Assembly (NCBI GenBank): GCA_032358165.1
Contig: JAALGY010000022.1
Location: 62,001 to 126,000, forward strand
Reading direction: 5' to 3'
DNA length: 64,000 nucleotides
From: Diplosphaera chodatii
Taxonomy: Eukaryota > Chlorophyta > Trebouxiophyceae > Prasiolales > Stichococcaceae
Both the position numbers and the translations under genes were made by a program. Numbering within the stretch: position 1 is the stretch's first letter; each line of letters starts with the position of its first letter. This document shows, piece by piece, positions 12,168-23,100 of this stretch. A model generated the notes under the pieces. It did no database searches, had not been told where the DNA came from, and saw nothing but the letters and a program-made list of their open reading frames with translations.

Positions 12168-14323
12168 TCAAGGCCACGCTGCATTGGCCCAGACCTTCAG
12201 GACAATCTCAATGCCGGTGGGTACCTGCGCCGGACGTTGGCAAAGCACGCTTAGCCATGTAGTATGCACAGGCGAGTTAACCTACACAACACATGATCAC
12301 AGTGACTTCATGCAAGGCGTTGCAGTTGCCCACCTGCCACAGGAACAGGCCGGTGCTGAGGACGTTGGCGCCAATGTGCACATTGCGTGCGGTGTCGTTG
12401 TTCCTGCTCATGAGCGGCACCTAAGGCCAAGCACAAGCCATCAGCGAATGGCCTGACAGTGTAGGAGTTGCAGCCTTGAGCAAGCAAATCCACATGTCTG
12501 CAGTGAGCCTTGAAGGCCAACTTCCAGGCGCAACAAAAACGGTCTATGTGCCATGGAAACTCAGATCGATAAATGATCTCAAAAGTGTACCATGGCAGCG
12601 GCGATGGCCCACAGCACTAGGACCGCTCCGCCAGCGTACAGGTGAGGCCCTGCATGCAGAACGTGGCAAGTGCTGAGAATGGAAGCACTGAGAAAGCACG
12701 GGCTCAGTGACCCGCCTGGCATCTGCAGACACTGCACTACGACGGGCACTGACGTATCTCGCTGCCGACCTCTGCGGTGCTCTGACCTGCCTGGCCGCAA
12801 CATGCGCACCCACCTGGGAACAGCTTGCCGGCGCGCAGGTACGTGTTCAGCGGCCCGATGATGCCGAAGGTGATGCCCATGCCTAGGAGCAGCGAGCTCC
12901 ACAGGTAGTGCTTCCCCCGCGGGTCGCCGTTCAGCAGCTGCTTCCGCTTCTGCGCTCAGTTGCCAGAAAAGGCTCAGTCTCGGGGCATCTCACTGCACGC
13001 ATGCAATGCTGGCGCATGTCTTGCCACTGCATCACCCGAGCTAAGGTCCTTCGAAGCATTGCACCGCTGTGAACTTCAGATGCACAACAGCAGGATCTCT
13101 AGTTGAACAACAGCGCACCGACTCCAGCTCCTTGATCTGGCCCTGCACCGGCGACTTCTCCTTTGCCTCCTCATCTGAGGGCAGCTGCCCCTTCAGCTCC
13201 TTCACCTCTGCCTGCACGGAAACTGGGGTGCCCTCGAAATGCCCTATCACAGGAAAGGATCAGTTGCTGGAGCAGCGGCAGCAGGAGACACCGAAGTCGT
13301 GACGGCATGGACCTAGTCGAGCAGTACTCAAGCTTACTGGGATCAGGCGGGCCTGGCGGTAGTTGTAGCCCAGGATGCCGGTGTAGATGGACACGCCCAG
13401 CAGGCTGAACATGATGGCTGGGTGCACAAGCGACACCTGCAAACAGGAATACAGACAGGCTCGTGCCAGCTTGTGTATGTTGTGCTGTGAACCCCTGTCA
13501 TGCACCCTGATCAGACAGACGGCGGGTCGATGGCTGAGCGTGTTGGTTGTTATCTGGGTTCTAGTGCCTCAACCGCAAGCCATTGATGTTGTTCTCTTGC
13601 AAAGTTCACACCGTCTTGCCGGTCAGCAGCGGGTTGCCAGCTGCGGCGGGCTCCACGTCCAGCAGCATTGGCATCATGGCGGCGCCCAGCATCAGCAGGC
13701 CGTCCGCCCGCAGCTCAGCGTCCGACGCGCGCTGCGCCCGCGGCTGCGTCTGCTCAGCCTGCTCTGCGGCCGGCTTGGCATGCGCTGCGACCATGCTGCG
13801 GTGCTGCGGCTGTGCCAGAGCCCTGCGCGTGCATGAGACACAAAGTGTCGGGATCTGTCAGTGGCATGATGCAAACCAGGGTACATCAGATACTCTCTGG
13901 CGCAGATGACACTAGGTCCCCACAGCAGAGAAGTGCTCGGGGCGGCAGGACGGTTTCAACAGATGCCGGATGACAGGACGCCGGCGCACTTTGTAGTGAC
14001 GACAACTTTACACTGGGTAGTCAGCGAAGCGACTTGTTTTGGGTACCAGATGGTCCCAGCAACACACCCAGCATTGACTACCTCGGTGCAGCACCTCGCA
14101 ACAGTTGCCTGAAACCACAGCCTGCGAGTCTGGATGTCTCTAAACACGCCTGTGATTTGTCACTCGCTATCGGAGGAATGGATCATGGTCAGCTTGACCA
14201 AAATGCACACCTTGTAGCATGTCGGAGCGGGATGCTCCGGATTGCAGGGCTGCTCGCTGCGCTGAACGCCTGCCGCCGCAGCATCGGCGTGACCGGCGTC
14301 AGCATCATCATCGCAGCGGCCAT
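12168..14323 (-). CDS. Plastid-targeted DUF4079 membrane protein
   Basis: Conserved cyanobacterial/plastid integral membrane protein family of unknown biochemical role. Exon 1 (14323 to about 14213) starts MAAAMMMLTPVTPMLRRQAF and continues Ser/Ala/Arg-rich without acidic residues, as in a chloroplast transit peptide; it ends at a GTGTGC donor. Further exons lie at about 13823-13610 (LLMLGAAMMPMLLDVEPAAAG), 13437-13340 (VSLVHPAIMFSLLGVSIYTG, the DUF4079 signature), 13250-13110 (charged, EVKELKGQLPSDEEAKEK), 12955-12830 (KHYLWSSLLLGMGITFGIIG and PLNTYLRAGKLFP), 12640-12590 (GGAVLVLWAIAAAMV), 12420-12310 (RNVHIGANVLSTGLFLWQV) and a last exon ending TGIEIVLKVWANAAWP-stop. Four to five membrane segments are evident and the His residues in HPA and NVHIGAN are retained. 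It is divergent from pICln with 360 bp between the starts. Confidence 0.8.
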
Positions 14324-14683
14324 GACGATCCTACTCAATTGCGCAAACGGCTGCTCTCGGATTTCGATCACATTTGTGGCACGCCCGGTCATCGCACCAC
14401 GTTGGAGAAGCTGGTTACAAACCCTACGCTGGGGAATGCAAATGCGCCACACCTGGCGGGCAGACCTGCAGCCGAGCTGTGCGTCTGGTCTGTCCCACTG
14501 CAGTAACGCGCTTGCATTGTATCATCATAAGTTGCAGGTGATGTTACACCACCGCATGCGCATCGGGCGCGCTGCGACACCTGCCTGACGATTCCGAGAT
14601 ATTGTGGAAACTGCATCCTTCAGTTGGTGTGGCGAATTCGAAGGCTGTCCCGAGGTTACACCCTGATCCTAGACAGCAGCGAT
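14324..14683. promoter_or_regulatory. Shared divergent promoter, DUF4079 gene / pICln
   Basis: A 360-bp gap separates the two start codons, which face away from each other, so it must carry both 5' UTRs and core promoters. I see no obvious TATA box; the assignment is positional. Confidence 0.45.
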
Positions 14684-16047
14684 ATGGCCGACGCCACCAT
14701 GGCGACCGGTTCCCCTGAGGAGCTGGCCCAGCGGTGCGGCCTGGCGGCTGGTGTGTCTTTGGATCTTCATGGCGGACCTGCACTGGATTCTGACAATGGC
14801 GAGGCGCTCACTGGCAGCTTCTTCAACGTTTCGCTTGTGCTTGACGACGCGGACCAGGGCCCGGGCGTCCTCTATGTTACAAACAGGTATTCATCTTGTC
14901 CTGCTCCCTCTCCTGCAGCTGTGCCAGTTTTGTCTACCCATGCACAACATGACAAGCGTCGCCTGACGTCGTTTTCAGATGACACAGCGGAGCATGGCGC
15001 AACTGGCCGTTTCCATCAACTGCAGGAGGATCGTCTGGGTGGGCGGCGGTTCAGGCGGCGGGCAGCCGCCCAGCTGCAGCGTCCACTTCGTGGACATCAT
15101 GATGCACGCGCTGGCGTCGCCGTCGGAGGCCTTCTCGAGGCACAGCATCTTCATGCAGCTGGACGGCGCGCAGGCTGGGGAGGATGAGGATGCCACCGTC
15201 CGGCTTGTGCCTGCAGAGCCCAGCCAGAGTGAGTGCCGCTTGACATTGCTGCAGCGACTACCTTGCTGCCACTCAACAGCATACTGTTGACGGCCCGTTG
15301 ACTGCCCATTGCTGCTGCTCTCGGAGCGCCATGCATATACTGGGATATACACTCCTCACTGGTTTTTTGCTGTTGCGCAGTGGATGCCGTCTTCCAGGCT
15401 CTATGCGAGGGTGCGCTGGCAAACCCGGACCCTGACGCGGAGGACGACGAGGGCGACTTCTACTTTGATGAGGTGAGCATGGCTGTGTTGCCTGGTCGGG
15501 ATCATGCATGGGTGGTAGCTGGCAAATGGCACCTCCGTCAGCAGATCCGCACTTTGGCATGTAATTGGTGACCACCACCGGCACGTGTGCGACTGCGCTC
15601 CTGCTGCAGGACGAGGTGGCAAATGGTGCTGCTGCGGCAAATGGCGCTGACCCGCACGCTGCACTTGCCGACCGTCTGGACGCGGTGCTGCATGTGCCGC
15701 CCCAGTTTCAGGTATGCCTGCAGTTCATACCACTCTCACAGGGTTCTAGTGCAGATGTGCACCTGAGGCCAAGTAGTTGACACGAGCGCGGTGATGAGCC
15801 AACGATCCAGTATAAGCCAGTTCTGCTTCCGATCCCCCTGACGACACACTGGACACCAGACTGAGCGCTTTTACAAACCCCTGCAGTGATGACCTCTGCA
15901 ACTGTGGTACTGCGCTGTCGCACATGATTCAACATCACACATGGTCTGCCGCAGGCAGCGCCCGAGGAAGGGCAGTTTGAGGATGCTGATGAGGACGAAG
16001 ATGACGACGGTGCGACGCCCGACTGTGCCTGCTGCCGGCCGCGGTGA
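14684..16047 (+). CDS. CLNS1A: pICln, methylosome / snRNP assembly chaperone
   Basis: Homologue of the chloride-conductance regulatory protein ICln, a PH-fold protein that, in other eukaryotes, holds Sm proteins for the PRMT5 methylosome during spliceosomal snRNP assembly. Exon 1 starts MADATMATGSPEELAQRCG and ends GPGVLYVTN (14887), matching the family's G-LYVT strand. Exon 2 (about 15027-15230) carries RIVWVGGGSGGG, CSVHFVDIMMHALASP (the family's ISLHAVSRD strand), an acidic GEDEDATVRLVPAEPSQ loop and ends at AGTGAG. Exon 3 (about 15381-15473) has VDAVFQALCEGALANPDPD followed by acidic residues, the typical FSAMCECQALHPDPED helix. Later exons (15610-15711, 15957-16047) are acidic and end CACCRPR-stop. 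TGTAA at 16107-16111, 60 nt after the stop, is a good poly(A) signal. Length of roughly 230 residues suits the family. An upstream ATG at 14624 lies in the same frame, but its peptide is unlike the family. Confidence 0.83.
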
Positions 16048-17126
16048 CAGCTGCTGCGGGCACACTCCCCATCACATATCGTTATGGCAGGTGGGCAGTT
16101 CAGAGCTGTAAATTTGAGAGGGTTGAAACAGCCCGCTGCGGCAAAGCACAGGCACCCCTGCCGGGCCATGGCATTGCAGGCGCTCGTGTCTCGTGATGAA
16201 ACTCACACAACTCATTCATGCGTGTCAAATGACGCCCTCTGGGGCGCTTGATATCAGACACACTTTCTGAAGACATAAACGCCTGCCAGCTGTTGTGCAT
16301 AGCAAGCCGATGATTAACTGATATTTGCTACTCTCGAGTGACTCGATGACGACATACATCACCAAGATCGATGAGGCTTGCACCTGTGCTGTGTTTGGCG
16401 CCGACCTGCGCTTGCTGCAATGATGTTTCAAACTTTACATGTTAGACTCTTGAGGTCTTCCGATGACGAACACGATGTTGCTGAGCAGCAAGCCACGATC
16501 GTCTTGATCACCCGTGCTTGCAGGCTGCAAGGCCTCACGGTCCGCTTGGTACCTTACTCTGATGTTGTGCTTGCCTGCAGGTGGCGGCAATCTCTTGGAT
16601 GAGGTGGAGGAGCGATCTGCGGGCTGCCCGCACTATTTTACAGTGTGTATATTACTTATTATTGTGGCAGCTGACTGGCATGCTGCCAGCATGTTAGTGG
16701 TTTACAATCGGAGCTGATTGGGCATTTGCTCGACTTCCTGTTATCTGTGAGGGGCGCCTGGTGATGGGCATCTTGGTACCTCGCTTGCTTTCCAAAAGCA
16801 CGACAGGATGGAAACAGACCTTATGCTAGGTTACTTCACTTACTTCACCTGTAACATAGAAAAATGCTGCGACCGTGCAAGTCCACTGTATAGATGGCAA
16901 ATAATTCGTTCAAATCCAATGAACAATCGCTCACTGCGCACTCAAAAGCGTGGGTGTTTAGTACCCTCGAACCTACGACAAGAATATTGCACTATGCATG
17001 TGAACAATGCGCTACCGTAATCCCTGAAGAATTGTTTGCTCTGATGAAATCGAAAGCTGGCTGAGCAGCGCTCACAGGCGCGCCACAGCGTTTACCCCCA
17101 AAACGTTGTGCCCTTTAAATGCTGGT
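16048..17126. other. Convergent intergenic region, pICln / giant glycoprotein gene
   Basis: About 1.1 kb, locally AT-richer (16590-17060) than the rest. It holds the pICln 3' UTR (TGTAA at 16107-16111) and, on the minus strand, candidate TGTAA signals for the giant gene at 16706-16702 and 16642-16638, some 420-490 nt past its stop. No coding sequence is recognised. Confidence 0.5.
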
Positions 17127-20100
17127 CAACCCTTCTTCTTCGTGAACTTGCCATCATCATCATCATTGTCTGCAGTGTGACAACCAGCAGTTAACACCGA
17201 GTGCACGCATTAAGAGTGTACGGGTCCAAGATTGGGAAGGTTGCATGCAGTGATGGGTTGGCTTGCAGCCGGTTGGTGTGCAATCGTCTCACCTGCGATG
17301 TATGTCGTGCCGTCAGCCTTGGGCGCATACAGCTTTAGTTCCCCTCTGCTGTTCTTCATCAGTTTGCATACCCGCACCGTGCCCTGTGTGCCATGTAAAT
17401 GAATTTGGTTATATCTTTTTCTATTTGAAAACGAGTTTAAACTATGCGTTAAACTATGCGTTTGCATTTTGCTTTTGATGTGTGGAGTACCTCGAAGCAC
17501 AGGTTCCGGCCGTTCTCGCGGTAGTAGCCTTGCACCTGCAAAGAGCAGCGCAGCACTTCGCACGTGGTGAGAGGCCGGCAGACGCGGACAAAACTTAACA
17601 GCGACAGCCATGATGACACGCCTTGCGGTGCTATGACATGCACCGTAATGTGAGCTTCCTGTGCACACTTACCTTCTGGATGGCTGGCTCCTTCACGCGC
17701 TTGCGCGGGTCCTCGAATGAGACGGCCATGGTGTTGTCCGCTGCCCGGTACCGCGCGGCGATGCCCCGGCCATTGGCGCCCTTTTTGGGCCGCAGCCCCG
17801 CCAGCCGCACGCTGGAGCCCACCACCTGCATGCAGCGGCCAAGCTGTGTCTCCAATGCGGGTCTCCAATGTGACACAAACCGCCGGCTGCTGCGCATGAA
17901 CCCCGGGGTGCCGGCTGACACCGTTGGTGCTGCAGCTGCGTGCAGCAGCAGCATATGCCGATATCCGGGACCTGAAGGTCCACACCAGCACATGGGTGAC
18001 GCGGCGGACGCACCAGCTTGGGGTTGAAGCCCGCGACCGGCGTGAGCACGACTGCGCCAAAGCGCTGGGGCCCCTGGAACGTGAAGCACTGCTGCGGCGG
18101 CGCGCGGCCGACGTGGTTCTTTGGCGCCTGGTACACGCGGCCCGCGACCCTGGCGCCTTGTATGACTGCAGCACACACACCGCCATAGATATTGCCGCAT
18201 GTGTTTGCACAGCTCGTCCTGACCTGTTGTCCAGGCAGGCATGACGACAGCAGGAGATTCGGGCTGCATGTTTACATGAACTGGATGTAGGCTGCCAGTG
18301 GCACAAGCCTACAGCAGCATCATGTGTACGCCGGACCACTTACCACAGCCAGTGCGAGCAGCGTTGGAGCGCGGCTTGAAGCACTTCTGGCCGTCATCGT
18401 TCACCAAGAACTGCGAGGATGCTGTGCTGGCGCACGGCGTGCACTTTGCAGCGCCCCGCTGTACAGCATAGGTGTCCTTCGCGCACAGCCTGCAAGCGCA
18501 GTAGTGCAGCAGCCGAGTCAGTTGGGCTCACCTGGTGTGCTTATGCAATAACGACCACACATGCTGGTGTCCCTCGGCAATGGCCAAGCTAAAGTGGGGT
18601 CTGCTCTTTGCGTTTGCGTTTGCGTTTGCGTTTGCGTTTACACAGCTGCACATGTAGCTGAAGGTCACCTGCAGGTCTTGCCGTCCGGCGAGTAGGTGCC
18701 TGGACTGCACAGTCTGCACTTGCCGCTGACGCGCTTGTAGCCGGGCTTGCAGCCCACCGGCTTGGGTGTCGTCGCCTTGGTGCACACCGGCACTTGCACC
18801 TGTTGCGGTCCAGCCATGAGGAGATGTAAGCAAACACACAGCACACCGTTGATGGTGCTCAAGCAGCTACCGTTTTGCAGCGGCTAGCCCTAGTGCTTGC
18901 TCAAACCTCAGAAACACATGAGGGTCGTCAGCTGAGCGTTTCATGGCAGTGAGCCTCACCGTGAAGCACAGCTTGTTGGTGCTGAGCGCCCGGTTCGTAA
19001 ATGCGCCCTGCAGCTGGGCCATCGTCCGCGTCGGCAGCCCCCGCGGCTCGAACTGCACCGATGCAGAGGCGGTGCGGCCGTCGGCGCGCGCCACGCGCTT
19101 CGGCTGCCTCCTGGTGTTGGAAGCGACCAGCTGCAGGCTGGCGGTCGCCAGCATCTCCGGCTTGAACGCCATCCGCTGTGTCGTCTGCACATTTGCAGCA
19201 TGGTTGAGCACATGCCATCGCCCACGGTCGGCCTGTCATCGATGCAGCACACATGCACACACACGCCGGCATGCAGGCAGAGGGCATATCCTAGGACAAC
19301 ACAGTTGCAAGAATACCAGGCCAGACAGGGAAACTACATCATCAGCATTGCGCCTGTACACGGGTGCTTGGCTGCAGGTGCTCAGCTGCAGCCAGATATG
19401 TGAATCTTGTCACCTGACTGCCCAGTACGAAGGTGGCAGTGCTGGTGCTGCCCGAGTTCAGGCACAACCTGCTGCCCTCGCGGGCTGTGGCAGGTCCAGT
19501 GACGGTTGCCTTGAGCGCAAGCCGCACTGCATGAGAGCAGGCAGTTGCACGTGAGACACACTTCAGGATGTAAGGCCATGATTACAAAAGCGATCAGGCG
19601 TAGTGATGAGTTGGAAGTTCGCATTGCTCTGACATAAAGATGAGATGGCAAGATCGACGTGAAACAAATGTTTTTTCAAGCAGACTATGCACGGCAGCTC
19701 ACCACAGGTGGTCCGGGCGGCATTGGCAACAGGCAGACGGCACGCCAGGCCGCTGCCGCCGCCGCCAGCGACTGTCGGGCCCGCAGCAGCACAGCTGGTG
19801 CACGACTTGGCTCCAGGGCGGGGGGCAAAAGACACCTCGCTGCAGGGCCTACAGGCCTTGCCATCTGCAGACGCGGTGCCTGGCTTGCAGGCAGAGCAGC
19901 TGCCGGCAGCTGTGGGCGCCTGCCCAGGCTGACACCGCCCTTGTCCCACTGCACGTCAAGGCAACCGCATGCCTCAGCGACTGCAGTTCGGCAAAATACC
20001 TAGCAGCACTTTAATGATGGAAAACTTGCTCGCAAATCTTCTAGGTGACTGCTAGTAGATGGCACAGGCAACAAGTCACTCACCGCCTGGTGATGGCGCC

Positions 20101-23100
20101 AGGGTCTGCTGCGGTGGTGGCTGTGCTGCTGCTGAGTGGCTGACAAGCACCAGGTCGTCCAGCGCAAACAGCGTGGAGTTCTCGCTGGGCGGCGCATTGG
20201 GGTTCAGCGGGTTGTAAGCTCGGAATACGATAGCATCGACGCCGTAGAACTCCGGCGGCAGCACAATCTGCGCCGGCGGTGCTCCAGCCTCCAGCGTGAA
20301 GGTCACGGAAGCGTACAGCTTGCCCCGCCTGAACACCGTAACCTCCACATTCTGTGTGGTGTTGGTGAGCGCCTTGGCGTAGAAGCTGGGCACATCGAAG
20401 GTGCTGCCGTCGGTAGAACTGATCTCCACAGCCCGTCCGCCTTCGTTGACCACCACTGCAATTATACAAAAAAATTATTGATTTTTTTTTTGATTTTTTT
20501 TTGATTTGTAATTTTTTTCTTTTTTTCTATTTTTTTCTTGCAAGTCGTGGGAGGACCCAAAATAAAGGACTGCACGCTTGATGGAACGACTCGAACGACC
20601 CTCTGTGCAACGCATCTGGCAGTCTGACCTGTGTTGCCAGAGTGGGCGGCGCCATCTGCTGAGCCGCCAGGGCCTGCGTCGGCACCCACAAACTGCCCCG
20701 GGGCGTCAGGGTTGCTGCTGTTGCCGTAGCTGACGCCCGGGTTGCCGCCATATCCCTCAGGCACCGGCTCGCCCGGCGGCACGCTGCCGTTGTCGAAGCC
20801 CAGCGGCGGGTCCTGGGAGACTGGCACCGGGCTGGGCGGCGGCTGCAGAGGAGGTGGGGAGGCCACCACCGCTGGCGGGGGTGAAGGCGACGACGCAGGC
20901 GGCGGGCTGGGTGACGCATCTGGAGGTGGGCTGGGCAATGCATCTGGTGGCGAGCTGGGCGAGGCATCTGGTAGTACGGACGGCAGCTCCACAGGCGGCG
21001 GCGAAGGCAGCTGAACAGGCGGCGGAGACGCCTGCTGCTGCGGGGGCGCCACGGGCGCCATGGGCGGGGATGACACTGTACCGCCGCCAACGCTGGGCTG
21101 CACGGTCACCGACAGGTTGTCAATGCCGAACAGTGTCGTCTGGGCGCTGGGCTGCGCTGTCGGCGGCGCGCCCTGCTGCGTGGCGACAAATTCCACTGCA
21201 TCCAGGTCCTGCCAGACGCTGGCAAACAGCCGTTGCCGGGCTGCACCGCCCGCTGGTAGTACGAACGTCTCCGTGGCATTCGCCACAGGCTGGCCATTGC
21301 GATAGCCCGTGACTGTGACCACCACGGTGTCGTTGGTCAGACCCGCGAGCCAGAAGCTGTTGAGGTCCAGCCTGCTGCCGGTGGGCACGCTGAGGGTAAC
21401 GGGCCGCCCGTCTCTGTTGACGATGATGTGGTCTCCAGACACCGCCGCATTGGCATATGGCGAGCCGCTGCCGGCCTCAGCCACTATGAAAGCGCCGTCT
21501 GGCGAGGGCAGGCCATAGTCCAGCTCTGGGGCGCCATAGCCGTTGGGCGGCTGGTCGCCAGCTGCTAGGTCCTCAAAGTCAGCACCAACCAACGGCGGCG
21601 GCGGCGGTGCCTCAGGTGGTGGGGACTCCAGCACCTCGGGTGGTGGGGACGCCAGCACCACTGGTGGCGGCGAGGCAGGCGCCAGCCTCACGACCAGCGA
21701 CAGGTTGTCGATGCCGAAGAGTGTGGTGTTGGCGCTGTATGTGCCATTGGCCATTGGGTCGACAGGAGTGAAGGTCACTGTGTCCACTTCGCCAAAGGCC
21801 GCAGCCGGCAGCAAAACCAGCTGCCGTGGCTGCGCAGGATCCAGCGTGATCTGCTCTGCAGGGCCAGTGGGTGCCCCATTGCGGCTGCCGGTCACCAGCA
21901 GGACCAGCGGACCTGACAGGCTGGTCACGTAGAGGTAGCGCAGCTCGAAGCTGCCAGCTGCAGCGGGCATTGAGAGCGTGACCGGCTGTCCACCCTCGTT
22001 GATGGCAATGTTGGCAGCCGACACCATGGCAGGGCGGTATGGGCTGCCGGGCGCAGTGGCGTCCACAGCCACCAGAGCAGCATTGCCGCTGATGCCACCA
22101 AACCTGAGGGGCCCAGTTGACCCATAGCCCTCCGGTACTGGTGTGCCATCTGCCAGGTCGTCGAAGTCCGCACCCTGCAACACCGGGGATGGCGGTGGCT
22201 GCGGCGGTGGGCTGGGAGGCGGCTTTGGCGGAGGGGAGGGTGGCGGCTGTGGCGGCGGGCTTGGAGGAGGCTTAGGGGGTGGCGAGGAGGGTGGCTGCGG
22301 TGGGGGTGATGGCGGCGGCATAGGTGGAGGGGATGGTGGTGGCCGCGGTGGCGGGCTGGGCGGTGGCCGAGGGGGTGGGGACGGTGGCGGTGGAGATGGC
22401 GGCGGGGATGGCGGTGGGCTGGGTGGCGGCGAGGGTGGGGCGGCATTGGCCACCACAGCTGCATTGTCGATGCCGAACAGAGTGGTCTCCAGCCCGAAGG
22501 GGCTACCATCAGCGTCCGAGGGCGTGAACACCACGCTGTCGAGCCCAAAGAAGGCATCCAGGGCGATCAGGGCCGGCTTGGCGCCTGGCTCCAGCTTCAC
22601 CACCCTCCTGGCCTGCTCCTCGCCCAGTCGGCTGCCCACGATGGTCAGCGTCACTGTCTTGTTGGTCAGCGTGCTGGCATAGAAGTAGGCCACATCGAAA
22701 GTCACGCCGCCGGACGACCGCATTGCAGCTGGCCGGCCGTTCTCGTTGATAGCGATGCCGGGTGCAGACACCGCTGCCAAAGCATATGCTGGCTGTGCGC
22801 TGGTGTTGGCTGCTACGAACTGTCCAATCTGGCTGCCGAAGTCGACCCCTGTGGCTCCCCCGTAGCCGGTTGGCACCGGTTGCCCATTGCCCAGATCGTC
22901 GAGCTCGAGTCCAGGCTGTGGGGGCGGGCTTGGGGGCGGGCTGGGCGGCGGGCTAGGCGGAGGCATCGGTGGAGGCTGTGGCGGCGGGCTTGGAGGTGGT
23001 TTCGGCGGCGGGCTCGGAGGTGGCTCAGGCGGCGGGCTTGGCGGTGGCGAGGGAGGCGGCTGTGGTGGCGGTGATGGTGGTGGTGATGGTGGCGGCTGCG

